Origin: Streptomyces syringium
GTDB lineage: Bacteria > Actinomycetota > Actinomycetes > Streptomycetales > Streptomycetaceae
DNA: 64,000 bases
NCBI RefSeq assembly: GCF_017876625.1
Contig: NZ_JAGIOH010000001.1
Coordinates: 4,919,501-4,983,500, forward strand
Direction of reading: 5' to 3'
Shown here: positions 50,621 to 59,816 of the stretch, piece by piece
Position numbering within the stretch: position 1 is the first letter of the stretch
Layout: every line of letters begins with the position of its first letter
Translations under genes and position numbers: made by a program
Notes under the pieces: generated by a model
Seen by the model: the letters and a program-made list of their open reading frames with translations, nothing else
The model's database searches: none
Told to the model about the DNA's origin: nothing

Positions 50621-51267
50621 ACGATCTTCCCGCGCGCCCCGACGACCACAGCCCCGCCGGCCCCGTCCGGGTGCTCCTCGCCGAGGACCAGTCCATGGTC
50701 CGCGAGGCGCTCGCCGCGCTGCTCGGGCTGGAGGGGGACATCGAGGTCGTCACCCAGGTGGCCCGGGGCGACGAGGTGCTGGACGCCGCCCGGGGCACGG
50801 CCGTCGACGTGGCGCTCCTCGACATCGAGATGCCGGGGATGACCGGGCTGGAGGCCGCCGCGCTGCTGCGCCGTGAACTGCCCGGCCTGAAGATCGTGAT
50901 CCTGACGACGTTCGGGCGGCCCGGGTATCTGCGCCGGGCGATGGAGGCCGGGGCGGACGCCTTCCTGGTCAAGGACGCGCCCGCCGCCCAGCTCGCGGAC
51001 GCCGTACGGCGCGTGCTGCGCGGGGAGCGGGTCATCGACCCGACGCTCGCGGCGGCCGCGCTCGCCGAGGGCGCGAATCCGCTGACCGACCGCGAGCGGG
51101 CCGTCCTGCACGCCTCCGCCGACGGCTCGACCAATGCCGAGCTGGCCACGGCCCTGCACCTCTCGCAGGGCACGGTCCGCAACTACCTCTCCACGGCCAT
51201 CCAGAAGACCGGCGCCCGCAACCGCGCGGAGGCCGTCCGCATCGCCCGGGACAAGGGCTGGCTCTGA
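50617..51267 (+). CDS. LuxR/NarL-type response regulator
   Basis: 216-aa regulator. Receiver domain with acidic pocket LLAEDQ, phospho-acceptor Asp69 (ALLDIEMPG) and conserved Lys in LVKDAP; C-terminal GerE/LuxR helix-turn-helix (LTDRERAVLHASADGSTNAELATALHLSQGTVRNYLSTAIQKTGARNR in order). GTG start overlapping the kinase stop. Cognate to the preceding kinase. Confidence 0.94.
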   Translation: MNDLPARPDDHSPAGPVRVLLAEDQSMVREALAALLGLEGDIEVVTQVARGDEVLDAARGTAVDVALLDIEMPGMTGLEAAALLRRELPGLKIVILTTFGRPGYLRRAMEAGADAFLVKDAPAAQLADAVRRVLRGERVIDPTLAAAALAEGANPLTDRERAVLHASADGSTNAELATALHLSQGTVRNYLSTAIQKTGARNRAEAVRIARDKGWL

Positions 51268-51285
51268 CCGGTGGACGCGCGGCTT

Positions 51286-52161
51286 TCAGTTGAGCATCGC
51301 CCGCGCCGCGCGCGCCTGGCCCAGCACGGTCCTGGCCGTGCCCGGCTCCACCGCCGCGATCACCTCCGCGTACTCCTCCAGCTCCCGCGCGCCGCGCAGG
51401 AAGTCCCCGCGCTCCACGAGCAGCTCGGCGCGCTCGTAGCGCAGCCGGGCGGGGTGGCGGGGGAGCAGCAGGGAGAGTTCGAGGGCCCACAGCTGGACGT
51501 CGCTGCGCTCGGGCCGGGCGGCGGCCCAGGCACGGATGTTGTTCAGCACCCGCAGCACGATGTCCAGCGGCTCCGCGGGGGCGAACATCGACGGTGACAG
51601 CGGGGCCCCGGTCGCGCCCGCGACCAGCAGCCCGGCGTCCTCGTCGGACAGCGGACGGCCGCCGTCGAAGGGGTCGACCAGCACCTTCTCCCCGTACGGG
51701 TCGCCGAAGCCGACGACGAAGTGGCCGGGCAGCGCCACCCCGTACACGGGCGCGCCCGCCCGCCGTGCCACCTCCAGCCACACCACGGACAGCAGGATCG
51801 GCAGGCCGCGGCGGCGCAGCAGCACCTCGTCGAGCAGCGAGGACTCCAGCCTGCGGTAGTCCGCGGGGGAGCCGTGGAAGCCGCAGCGCTCACCGAGCAG
51901 CTGCGCGAGCGCCTCCGCCCACCGCCCCGGCCCGGCCTGGCGGCCGAGCGCCGGCAGCAGGCCGGCGAGCCGGTCCAGCTCTATCTGCGCGGCGTCGATC
52001 CGGTCCTCCTCCGAGGGGGCCTCCTCCGGCGGGGCCTTCGCCCGGGACCCGGACCCGGCGTGCGCTTCGGCGGCGACCAGCAGACAGAGCAGGGCGAGGT
52101 CCGGGCGCACCTCCCGGGCCGCCTCCGTGAACCGCTGCCGTCGGCCGGTCGTCTCGTGCAT
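51286..52161 (-). CDS. Transglutaminase-like (SirB1 family) protein
   Basis: 291-aa protein. A central region (LRRRGLPILLSVVWLEVARRAGAPVYGVALPGHFVVGF) matches SirB1/transglutaminase-like N-terminal domain proteins, with the family's conserved His in PGHF; the usual catalytic Cys is not obvious. The C-terminus has tetratricopeptide-like helices. ATG 52161 chosen over an ATG at 52203, because GAGG lies 5 bases before it. Function unknown; converges on the response-regulator gene. Confidence 0.8.
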   Translation of the reverse strand: MHETTGRRQRFTEAAREVRPDLALLCLLVAAEAHAGSGSRAKAPPEEAPSEEDRIDAAQIELDRLAGLLPALGRQAGPGRWAEALAQLLGERCGFHGSPADYRRLESSLLDEVLLRRRGLPILLSVVWLEVARRAGAPVYGVALPGHFVVGFGDPYGEKVLVDPFDGGRPLSDEDAGLLVAGATGAPLSPSMFAPAEPLDIVLRVLNNIRAWAAARPERSDVQLWALELSLLLPRHPARLRYERAELLVERGDFLRGARELEEYAEVIAAVEPGTARTVLGQARAARAMLN

Positions 52162-52235
52162 ACGTGCCTCGTACCCGCTCGGGGCGGTGGACGACAAGCC
52201 CATCGCCGGTTTCCATGATGCGGCCGCGACGGTTC

Positions 52236-53270
52236 CTAGCGCTGGGGCTCGCGGCGGTAGTGATAGGTGTGGTGCGTGGTGAAGCCGAGGTCGTCGTAGA
52301 GGCCGTGGGCGGCGCCGTTGTCCGTCTCGACCTGGAGGTACGCGGCCGAGGCGCCCTCGTCGAGGGCGCGCTGGGCCAGCCGTGCCATCACCAGGGTGCC
52401 CAGCCCCCGCCGGCGGTGGGCGGGGCCGACCTCCAGCGCGGCGAAACCCGCCCACCGGCCGTCCACCACACAGCGGCCGATCGCCGCCGGACCGGTCTCG
52501 CCCGGCCCGCCCGGCACGGTCGCGAACCAGACCGACGGCCCGCCGGACAGCACCGCCAGCGCGTCGTCGGCGCTCCCGGCGGCCGTCGCGGCCCTCCCGT
52601 ACGCTCCCCGCCACTCCTCGGACGGCTCGCGGGAGAGCAGGGCCTCGTCCGTGGCCGTGCGGGGCGCCCGGTCGGCGATCGGCGCCAGCCCGGCGATGCG
52701 CATCACGGCGTGCCGCTCGGCCGTCCAGCCACGGCCGGCGAGCTCGGCGTCAAGCATCGCGTCCGTCGCCGCGTCACCCGTGGTGACCTGCACCAACGCG
52801 GGCAGTGAGCGCTCGGCGTACCACGCGGTGACATGGTCCAGGGCGGCCGGCAGCGGCAGTCCGCAATCACCGAGGGGCAGCACCGAGTTGGCCCGGGCGG
52901 TGAAGCCGCCCGCCGCCCGCAGGGTCCAGTCGCCCAGCCGCCCGGTCTCCCGCGCGGGCCAGCCGCGCGCCGCGACCTCCTGGAGCTCGCGCGTGCTCGT
53001 GGCCGGGCCGCGCCGCCGCGCGGGGGTGTCCGGCACGACCTTCCCCGCGACGAGCGCCGACTCCTCGACCTCGACCGTTTCCCCGTTCCGGCGTGTGATC
53101 CGCAACACACCGTGGTCCCAGGAGGAGAGCACCCCCACCGCGTCGGTGAAGCGCTCCGGTGAACGCTCGCGGTCGTTCAGGAGACGTACAGATACCCTTT
53201 TTCCTACATCAGCGGCATTGATCCGGACTTCCAGTCGTCCGCCCGTGGTGAATTCCACAGCTCTCCCCAC
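52236..53270 (-). CDS. GNAT family N-acetyltransferase
   Basis: 344-aa protein. Residues 1-75 form a small beta-rich domain (VGKRVSVRLLND..., WDHGVLRITRRNGE). The C-terminal two thirds is a tandem GNAT, of which only the second half has a clear acetyl-CoA motif (ALEVGPAHRRRGLGTLVM) and the ending NGAAHGLYDDLGF. Substrate unknown. GTG start at 53270, divergent from fdxA. Confidence 0.88.
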   Translation of the reverse strand: MGRAVEFTTGGRLEVRINAADVGKRVSVRLLNDRERSPERFTDAVGVLSSWDHGVLRITRRNGETVEVEESALVAGKVVPDTPARRRGPATSTRELQEVAARGWPARETGRLGDWTLRAAGGFTARANSVLPLGDCGLPLPAALDHVTAWYAERSLPALVQVTTGDAATDAMLDAELAGRGWTAERHAVMRIAGLAPIADRAPRTATDEALLSREPSEEWRGAYGRAATAAGSADDALAVLSGGPSVWFATVPGGPGETGPAAIGRCVVDGRWAGFAALEVGPAHRRRGLGTLVMARLAQRALDEGASAAYLQVETDNGAAHGLYDDLGFTTHHTYHYRREPQR

Positions 53271-53372
53271 CCCTCTTGTTCGTCATGTGCCCGGAAACGG
53301 AGATACTAGGTGTGGGCATCGACGACGCCGCGCTCCCGCGCGAGATGAGCCCTACCGAGGAGGAACGACAGC

Positions 53373-53702
53373 GTGACCTACGTCATCGCGCAGCCTTGTG
53401 TCGACGTGAAGGACAAGGCGTGCATCGAGGAGTGCCCCGTCGACTGCATCTACGAGGGCTCCCGGTCCTTGTACATCCACCCGGACGAATGCGTCGACTG
53501 TGGTGCCTGTGAGCCGGTATGCCCCGTGGAAGCGATCTTCTACGAGGACGACACTCCTGAGGAGTGGAAGGACTACTACAAGGCGAACGTCGAGTTCTTC
53601 GACGAGCTCGGTTCGCCCGGTGGTGCCTCCAAGCTCGGCCTGATCGAGCGTGATCACCCCTTCATCGCGGCGCTGCCGCCGCAGGCCGAGGGCGAGCACT
53701 GA
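53373..53702 (+). CDS. fdxA: Seven-iron ferredoxin FdxA
   Basis: 109-aa electron carrier with a 3Fe-4S cluster (CVDVKDKACIEECPVDC) and a 4Fe-4S cluster (CVDCGACEPVCP), typical of the actinobacterial 7Fe ferredoxin family. It can donate electrons to P450s, including potentially the one at 33044-34366. GTG start at 53373 with GGAGG about 9 bases upstream. Followed by dapC in the usual actinobacterial order. Confidence 0.94.
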   Translation: MTYVIAQPCVDVKDKACIEECPVDCIYEGSRSLYIHPDECVDCGACEPVCPVEAIFYEDDTPEEWKDYYKANVEFFDELGSPGGASKLGLIERDHPFIAALPPQAEGEH

Positions 53703-53820
53703 TCGCCCCGCGCAGCGCCGCCGCGGCCCCGTACGGCACTTCCGCCGTACGGGGCCGCGGCGTTTCCACGGCGGACCGCCGACACAAGACCGACTTCGGA
53801 CTGACGTAAGAGAGAGAATC

Positions 53821-54918
53821 GTGGGCGCAGTCTCCTCCCGCCTCCCCGCCTTCCCCTGGGACCGCCTCGAGCCCTACAAGGCCACCGCCGCGGCCCACCC
53901 GGACGGCATCGTGGACCTGTCGGTGGGCACCCCCGTCGACCCCGTCCCCGAGCTGATCCGGCGGGCGCTGACCGATGCGGCGGACAGCCCCGGCTACCCC
54001 ACGGTGTGGGGGACGCCCGCGCTGCGCGCGGCCCTGACCGGCTGGGCCGCGAGCCGCCTGGGCGCCGAGGGACTGGCCGAGACCAATGTGCTGCCCGTCG
54101 TCGGCTCCAAGGAGCTGGTGGCCTGGCTGCCGACCCAGCTCGGCCTCACTGCCGGCGACAAGGTCGGCTACCCGCGGCTCGCCTACCCGACGTACGAGGT
54201 CGGCGCGCGGCTCGCGGGCGCCGAGCCCGTCGTCTACGACGACCCGACGGAGCTGGACCCCACCGGCCTCAAGCTGCTCTGGCTCAACTCCCCGTCCAAC
54301 CCGACGGGCCGCGTCCTGTCGGCGGACGAGCTGCGGCGCACGGTCGCCTGGGCGCGCGAGCACGGCGTGCTGCTCTTCAGCGACGAGTGCTACCTGGAGC
54401 TGGGCTGGGAGGCCGACCCGGTCTCCGTGCTGCACCCGGAGATCTGCGGCGGCTCCTACGAGGGCATCGTCGCCGTCCACTCCCTCTCCAAGCGCTCGAA
54501 CCTGGCGGGCTACCGCGCGGCGTTCCTCGCCGGTGACGCCGCCGTCCTCGGCGAGCTGCTCCAGATCCGCAAGCACGGCGGCATGATGGTCGCCGCCCCC
54601 GTCCAGGCCGCCACCGTCGCCGCCCTCGGCGACACCGCGCACGTCACCGAGCAGCGCGAGCGCTACGCCCGCCGCCGGGCCGCCCTGCGCGCGGCCTTCG
54701 AGGGCGCGGGCTTCCGGATCGAGCACAGCGAGGCGTCGCTGTACCTGTGGGCCACGCGCGACGAGCCGTGCTGGGACACCGTCGGCGAGCTCTCCAAGCG
54801 CGGCATCCTCGTCGCGCCCGGGGACTTCTACGGAACGGCGGGCGAGCGCTTCGTGCGGATCGCCTTCACCGCGACCGACGAGCGGGTCGCGGCGGCGGTC
54901 AGCCGGCTCGCGGAATAG
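53821..54918 (+). CDS. dapC: Succinyldiaminopimelate transaminase
   Basis: 365-aa class-I PLP aminotransferase in the succinylase branch of lysine/diaminopimelate synthesis. Visible are SPSNPTG (substrate-side loop), DECYLELGW and the PLP lysine in SLSKRSNLAGYRAAF. Conserved fdxA-dapC-dapE neighbourhood supports DapC over other family members. GTG start at 53821; upstream extension is non-coding. Terminator at 54973-55000. Confidence 0.92.
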   Translation: MGAVSSRLPAFPWDRLEPYKATAAAHPDGIVDLSVGTPVDPVPELIRRALTDAADSPGYPTVWGTPALRAALTGWAASRLGAEGLAETNVLPVVGSKELVAWLPTQLGLTAGDKVGYPRLAYPTYEVGARLAGAEPVVYDDPTELDPTGLKLLWLNSPSNPTGRVLSADELRRTVAWAREHGVLLFSDECYLELGWEADPVSVLHPEICGGSYEGIVAVHSLSKRSNLAGYRAAFLAGDAAVLGELLQIRKHGGMMVAAPVQAATVAALGDTAHVTEQRERYARRRAALRAAFEGAGFRIEHSEASLYLWATRDEPCWDTVGELSKRGILVAPGDFYGTAGERFVRIAFTATDERVAAAVSRLAE

Positions 54919-54972
54919 CCGGTCCCGCGCGGATCCGCCCGAGCGGCGGATCCGACGCGGCAGGCATGCGAA

Positions 54973-55000
54973 AGGGCCCGGGAGGCGACTCCCGGGCCCT
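54973..55000. terminator. Hairpin terminator between convergent genes
   Basis: 12-bp perfect arms (54973-54984, 54989-55000) with a GCGA tetraloop, between dapC and the converging small secreted-protein gene. Confidence 0.85.
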
Positions 55001-55025
55001 CTCGCGTGAGCGGCGCGCTGCTGGA

Positions 55026-55406
55026 TCAGCCGCCCAGCGGGGTGCTGGGCAGCCCGCCCTTGGTCGCGGAGTTGGCGGTCTCGCCCACGACCTTGCCGGC
55101 GGAGGAGCCGACCTGGCCCGCGGCCTTCTGGACGACCGGGGTGGCCTCCTTGCTGACCTTGCCGACGGTCTTGGTGGCGGCGGGTACGCCCTCGACGGCC
55201 TTGCCCCCGAGGTTGGTCGCCGTGCCACCGGCCTGGTCGGTGACCGCGCTCACGTTGTTGGTCACGTTCGCGGTGTCCAGGGCGCTCAGGGGGGCCTGGG
55301 TCACGTCCGCGGCGCTCGCGGCGCCGGCCGCGCCGACGGCGCCGGCGGCACCCGCTGCGACGAGGAGTGCCGCCTGGGCGATCCGACGCGTGAGGGGGAG
55401 GGACAT
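55026..55406 (-). CDS. Small secreted protein, unknown function
   Basis: 126-aa exported protein. It has a Sec-type signal peptide (LTRRIAQAALLVAAGAAGAVGAAGAASAA) with cleavage near residue 33. The mature part is low in complexity, rich in Ala/Thr/Val/Gly and without Cys or aromatic residues (PLSALDTANVTNNVSAVTDQAG, ending STPLGG). No domain recognised; such proteins are sometimes mislabelled ATP-binding. ATG 55406 with GGAGC about 5 bases upstream. Confidence 0.75.
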   Translation of the reverse strand: MSLPLTRRIAQAALLVAAGAAGAVGAAGAASAADVTQAPLSALDTANVTNNVSAVTDQAGGTATNLGGKAVEGVPAATKTVGKVSKEATPVVQKAAGQVGSSAGKVVGETANSATKGGLPSTPLGG

Positions 55407-55706
55407 GTTGCTCCTTTGACGGAGTGAGAGGAGGTTTGCTGTCCGGCTCGCTGGCTGGCGAGCGGACGCAGTGACTACCGCGCGAATCCCCTGAAGGTTG
55501 CGGTGCCCCAGGGTAAAGAGTTCGTAATGCGTCGCATTATCAGCTCTGTGAAAATCCGGGCAAACGTGACGGTCCGCAGTGCAGTGCGGAAGGCTTACAA
55601 GCCTTTAGTCACAAGGGATTCGGGTAAATCCCGCCGCCCTCCCGGGCATGCGGTGAGCACGGCATTCGCGTACGTCGGGCATCCCCCGCAAGGGGGTGCT
55701 GTCGCA
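55407..55706. other. Intergenic leader region
   Basis: 300 bases upstream of the small secreted-protein gene and downstream of the lytic-transglycosylase-like gene (both minus). AT-richer around 55500-55620 with several short inverted repeats. Possibly a long 5' leader for the secreted protein, but I could not fit a known riboswitch. Confidence 0.4.
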
Positions 55707-56645
55707 CTACTGATCGGTGGTGATCCGGACGGTGGGAGTCGTATCCGCACCCGATTCCCCGGCGTGTGCCGCGCTCTTCCGCCAGCCCGCGGCGGAATCC
55801 TCGGCCGTCCATACCCGGCCGTCGAAGGAGACGCGCTCGATACGCAGTTCGGCGGCGTGCGCCACCGCCCACGACGCCAACGCCCAGCCGCGCCGCGGCA
55901 GATCGTCCTCCGTCGACGCCGCCCGCAGCGGGACCGTCACCGTGCGGGCGCCCGCGGCGCCCTTGGCGCCGCCGCCGGCCCCGGCGCCCACGACGGGGCG
56001 CACCAGCGCGCCGAACTCCCGCGTCAGCTTCGCCTGTACCGCCGACGGGTCGCCCGGCTTCCCGTCGCCGGGGCTCCTCGTGCAGCTGAACGCGGCCGCC
56101 GTGCGGCCGGTGAGCGCCGAGGCGAGCAGCGCCGCGCGCGGCTCGTGCTTGGCGTACGCCTGCGGGAACCCGCTGCGCTGCACCTTCTGCGCGGCCACCG
56201 TCAGCGGCAGCCGCGAATAGCCCGGCACCTCGACCAGATGAGCGTAGAACTTCCCCGACGCGTACACCGGATCGGTGATCTGCTGCGCGGTGCCCCAGCC
56301 CTGGGTGGGCCGCTGCTGGAACAGACCCAGCGAATCGCGGTCGCCGTGGTGGATGTTGCGCAGCCCCGACTCCTGCATGGCAGTCGCCAGCGCGATCGTC
56401 ACCGCCCGCTCCGGCAGGACGCGGGAGGTGCCCACAGCGGAGATCGTCGCGGCGTTGACCGCCTGTTCGGGATCGAGTGCGTACTCCTCGCCGTGGTCCC
56501 GGACGACACACCGGGGCGCACCCGGACCGGCCGTCATGAAATGCGCCACCAGATACCCGATCAATGCCAGCAGCACGGCACAGGCGGCCACGGTACGCAG
56601 CAGTCGGCCACGGCGGGCGAGGGAGATCCGGGACATGCGGGCCAC
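55707..56645 (-). CDS. Membrane-anchored lytic transglycosylase-like protein
   Basis: 312-aa protein with one N-terminal membrane helix (LLRTVAACAVLLALIGYLVAHF). The extracytoplasmic part contains ATAMQESGLRNIHHGDRDSLGLFQQRPTQGW, the lysozyme/SLT-like catalytic Glu-Ser-Gly region with GLFQQRP, and ITDPVYASGKFYAHL. Probably a cell-wall hydrolase; homologues are often labelled heavy-metal transporter without basis. ATG 56645, divergent from dapE. Confidence 0.75.
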   Translation of the reverse strand: MARMSRISLARRGRLLRTVAACAVLLALIGYLVAHFMTAGPGAPRCVVRDHGEEYALDPEQAVNAATISAVGTSRVLPERAVTIALATAMQESGLRNIHHGDRDSLGLFQQRPTQGWGTAQQITDPVYASGKFYAHLVEVPGYSRLPLTVAAQKVQRSGFPQAYAKHEPRAALLASALTGRTAAAFSCTRSPGDGKPGDPSAVQAKLTREFGALVRPVVGAGAGGGAKGAAGARTVTVPLRAASTEDDLPRRGWALASWAVAHAAELRIERVSFDGRVWTAEDSAAGWRKSAAHAGESGADTTPTVRITTDQ

Positions 56646-56781
56646 GTTACTGGAGAGACATAAGAATCGATTGAGCCGGACCGTGCCTTTCCCGGTCCCA
56701 TGCCTTTCGAGCTCCTTTCCCGAAGTGCCCGAAATCGCCCCGGGACTCCTCGAACACGACCGCGAGAGTTAGAGTCGCGGC

Positions 56782-57861
56782 ATGGACCATGCCGCACTTG
56801 ACCTGTCCCTCGACGCGAGCACTCTGACCGCTCGGCTCGTCGACTTCCCGTCGGTGAGCGGTGACGAGAAAGCCCTCGCGGACGCCGTCGAACAAGCGCT
56901 GCGCACCCTGCCCCACCTCACGGTCGACCGGTACGGCAACAACGTCGTGGCCCGTACGAACCTGGGCCGCGCCGAGCGCGTCGTGCTGGCCGGCCACCTG
57001 GACACCGTTCCGATCGCCGACAACGTCCCCTCCCGGCTGGACGACGACGGCTATCTGTGGGGCTGCGGCACCAGCGACATGAAGTCCGGCGTCGCCGTGC
57101 AGCTGCGCATCGCCGCGACGGTCCCCGAGCCGAACCGCGACCTGACCTTCGTCTTCTACGACAACGAAGAGGTCGCCGCCCACCTCAACGGCCTCGGCCA
57201 CATCGCCGAGGCGCACCCCGACTGGCTCGCCGGAGACTTCGCCGTCCTGCTGGAACCCTCCAGCGGCCAGGTCGAGGGCGGCTGCCAGGGCACCCTGCGG
57301 GTGCTGCTGCACACCCAGGGCGAGCGGGCCCACTCGGCGCGCTCCTGGATGGGCAGCAACGCCATCCACACGGCGGCGCCGATCCTCGCGCGGCTGGCGG
57401 CCTACGAGCCGCGGCGCCCGGTGATCGACGGACTGGAGTACCGGGAGGGGCTCAACGCCGTCCGCATCGAGGGCGGCGTCGCGGGCAACGTCATCCCCGA
57501 CGCCTGCACCGTCACCGTCAACTTCCGCTACGCGCCCGACCGCAGCGAGGCCGAGGCGCTCGGCTTCGTCCGCGAGTTCTTCGCGGACTGCGGGGTGGCC
57601 GAGCTGGTGGTGGACGACCACTCGGCCGCCGCACTGCCCGGACTGTCCCACCCGGCCGCCGTCGCCTTCATGGCGGCCGTCGGCGGAACGGCGAAGCCGA
57701 AGTTCGGCTGGACGGACGTCTCACGCTTCAGCGCCCTCGGCGTGCCAGCGGTGAACTACGGCCCCGGCGACCCGCTGCTCGCGCACAAGCGCGACGAGCG
57801 GGTGCTGGCCTCCCTGGTCGACGACTGCGCGGAGCGGCTGCGCGCCTGGCTGACGAGCTGA
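56782..57861 (+). CDS. dapE: Succinyl-diaminopimelate desuccinylase
   Basis: 359-aa M20 metallopeptidase-fold enzyme cleaving succinyl-LL-DAP to LL-DAP and succinate. Metal-site motifs AGHLDTVP, CGTSDMKSG and DNEEVAA; dimerisation domain in the middle (TLRVLLHTQGERAHSARSWMG). Companion of dapC 2 kb away. ATG 56782. Confidence 0.94.
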   Translation: MDHAALDLSLDASTLTARLVDFPSVSGDEKALADAVEQALRTLPHLTVDRYGNNVVARTNLGRAERVVLAGHLDTVPIADNVPSRLDDDGYLWGCGTSDMKSGVAVQLRIAATVPEPNRDLTFVFYDNEEVAAHLNGLGHIAEAHPDWLAGDFAVLLEPSSGQVEGGCQGTLRVLLHTQGERAHSARSWMGSNAIHTAAPILARLAAYEPRRPVIDGLEYREGLNAVRIEGGVAGNVIPDACTVTVNFRYAPDRSEAEALGFVREFFADCGVAELVVDDHSAAALPGLSHPAAVAFMAAVGGTAKPKFGWTDVSRFSALGVPAVNYGPGDPLLAHKRDERVLASLVDDCAERLRAWLTS

Positions 57862-57999
57862 CGCTTCCTCGGACCCCGCTGGTCACGAGCGCCCTCCGCA
57901 ATCGCGAATTCCGCTGCTCGCCCCGTGCGGGGGCCTAGGCTGATCGGAAGATCCTTCCCCCGCTTCCGGCGGGGAGGCCCCATGCGGAGGGAGCACGGT

Positions 58000-58749
58000 A
58001 TGGACAGTCCCGACGGCAGGCGCGCGCAGCGGGAACAGCGCCGGGGGCCGGTCACACGCCGGCACGGTCAGATGCAGCAGGGGACCACCGACCAGCACCT
58101 GCTGGACACGAGAGGGACCGCGGACTGGGTGCACGAGGACCCCTTCCGGGTCATGCGCATCCAGTCCGAGTTCGTCGAGGGCTTCGGGGCCCTCGCCGAA
58201 CTGCCACCGGCCATCAGCGTGTTCGGCTCGGCCCGGACACCCCGTGACTCGTCGGAGTACGAGGCCGGGGTCGCGATCGGACGCGGCCTGGTCGAGGCGG
58301 GCTTCGCGGTGATCACGGGCGGTGGGCCCGGGGCGATGGAAGCGGCGAACAAGGGCGCGACGGAGGCGGGCGGCGTCTCGGTCGGCCTCGGCATCGAGCT
58401 GCCCTTCGAGCAGGGGCTCAACCCGTATGTGAACCTCGGGGTCGACTTCCGCTACTTCTTCGTGCGCAAGACGATGTTCGTGAAGTACGCGAGCGGGTTC
58501 GTCGTCCTGCCCGGCGGCCTCGGCACGCTCGACGAGCTGTTCGAGGCACTGACCCTCGTCCAGACGAAGAAGGTCACGCGCTTCCCGATCGTGCTCTTCG
58601 GCACCGAGTACTGGCAGGGCCTGGTCGACTGGCTGCGCGGCACGCTGATCGCGCAGGGCAAGGCGGGGGCGCACGACCTCCAGCTCTTCCACATCACGGA
58701 TGACGTCGACGAGGCGATCGGCTTGGTGACGAAGGAAGCGGGGACGTAA
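58000..58749 (+). CDS. LOG/TIGR00730 family Rossmann-fold protein
   Basis: 249 aa from ATG 58000 (ATG 57982 would add 6 residues; both have a possible ribosome-binding site). Carries the lysine-decarboxylase-like/LOG motif PGGLGTLDELFE and GGGPGAMEAAN, typical of cytokinin riboside monophosphate phosphoribohydrolases and relatives. Actual substrate in Streptomyces unknown; nucleotide 5'-monophosphate N-glycosidase activity is plausible. Cytoplasmic. Confidence 0.9.
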   Translation: MDSPDGRRAQREQRRGPVTRRHGQMQQGTTDQHLLDTRGTADWVHEDPFRVMRIQSEFVEGFGALAELPPAISVFGSARTPRDSSEYEAGVAIGRGLVEAGFAVITGGGPGAMEAANKGATEAGGVSVGLGIELPFEQGLNPYVNLGVDFRYFFVRKTMFVKYASGFVVLPGGLGTLDELFEALTLVQTKKVTRFPIVLFGTEYWQGLVDWLRGTLIAQGKAGAHDLQLFHITDDVDEAIGLVTKEAGT

Positions 58750-58760
58750 CGGGGGCTTCG

Positions 58761-58815
58761 CCCCGGACCGCGGTCCGGGGCGCCGGACGGGCTCGTTTCC
58801 GAGCCCGTCCGGCGC
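58761..58815. terminator. Double hairpin between convergent genes
   Basis: First hairpin CCCCGGACC/GGTCCGGGG (58761-58780). Second hairpin has 16-bp arms 58780-58795 and 58800-58815 with a TTTC loop. The second arm sequence (GCCGGACGGGCT) is shared with the palindromic elements at 41034 and 60917, so this is a short member of the same family placed as bidirectional terminator. Confidence 0.8.
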
Positions 58816-58825
58816 TTGATTTGGC

Positions 58826-59686
58826 CTAGGCGAGTCCGCGCCTGGCCACCGCAGGTGCCCGGTGACCGGCGATGGAGGCGACCATGTCCAGCACCTGCTT
58901 CGTCTCCGCGACCTCGTGGACGCGGTAGACCTGGGCTCCCAGCCACGCCGAGACGGCCGTCGTCGCGAGGGTGCCCAGCACCCGCTCCTTCACCGGCTTG
59001 TCGAGCGTCTCGCCCACGAAGTCCTTGTTCGACAGGGAGACGAGCACCGGCCAGCCGGTCTCCGTCATCTCGCCGAGCCGCCGGGTGGCCTCCAGCGAGT
59101 GCCGGGTGTTCTTCCCGAAGTCGTGGCCCGGGTCGATCATGATGCCGTCGCGCCGGACCCCGAGGCGGGCGGCCCGCTCGGCCAGTCCGAGGGTCACCCG
59201 CAGGATGTCCGCCATCACGTCGTCGTACTCCGTCCGGTGCGGCCGGGTGCGCGGCTCGACACCGCCCGCGTGGGTGCACACGAGCCCCGCGCCGTACCGG
59301 GCGGCGACCTCGGCGAGCTTGGGGTCGACCCCGCCCCACGCGTCGTTGAGCACGTCCGCGCCGGCCTCGCAGACCGCTTCGCCGACGTCGTGCCGCCAGG
59401 TGTCCACGCTGATCACCACGTCCGGGTGGCGCCTGCGCACCTCGGCCACGAAGCCGACCGTGCGGCGCGCCTCCTCCTCGGCGGTCACCTCCTCGCCGGG
59501 ACCGGCCTTCACGCCGCCGATGTCGATGATGGCGGCACCTTCCGACACCGCCTGCTCGACCCGGTCCAGCGCGGGCTCGTCGTGGAAGGTGGCGCCCTGG
59601 TCGTAGAAGGAGTCCGGCGTCCGGTTGACGATCGCCATGATCACCGGTTCACGCTCGTCGAACTCGCGTCGTCCAAGCCGCAGCAT
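58826..59686 (-). CDS. Dihydropteroate synthase-like protein (FolP2 type)
   Basis: 286-aa TIM-barrel pterin-binding protein. It has variants of the DHPS motifs: MAIVNRTPDSFYDQG, IIDIGGVKAGPGEEV, DPGHDFGKN, SLSNKDFVGE (canonical enzymes have SRKxF) and VYRVHEV. The deviations resemble mycobacterial FolP2, reported to lack normal dihydropteroate synthase activity, so the true reaction is uncertain. Conserved between the LOG-family gene and the DivIVA-like gene. ATG 59686. Confidence 0.85.
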   Translation of the reverse strand: MLRLGRREFDEREPVIMAIVNRTPDSFYDQGATFHDEPALDRVEQAVSEGAAIIDIGGVKAGPGEEVTAEEEARRTVGFVAEVRRRHPDVVISVDTWRHDVGEAVCEAGADVLNDAWGGVDPKLAEVAARYGAGLVCTHAGGVEPRTRPHRTEYDDVMADILRVTLGLAERAARLGVRRDGIMIDPGHDFGKNTRHSLEATRRLGEMTETGWPVLVSLSNKDFVGETLDKPVKERVLGTLATTAVSAWLGAQVYRVHEVAETKQVLDMVASIAGHRAPAVARRGLA

Positions 59687-59816
59687 TTTCCGTACTCCCT
59701 CTCCGTGGTCCGCCAGCGACCTTAACTGTCAGTGGGGCATGGCACGATCGTGGAGCACGGTTTGGCTTGCGGAATACCGACGCACCGCGTGACGGGCGCA
59801 CCTCGGGGAGATGGTC

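Noticed and set aside
55407..55706. Possible c-di-AMP (ydaO) riboswitch upstream of the small secreted protein
   Set aside because: The AT-richer stretch and short inverted repeats raised the idea, but I could not match the conserved core, and the gene is not an Rpf-type hydrolase.
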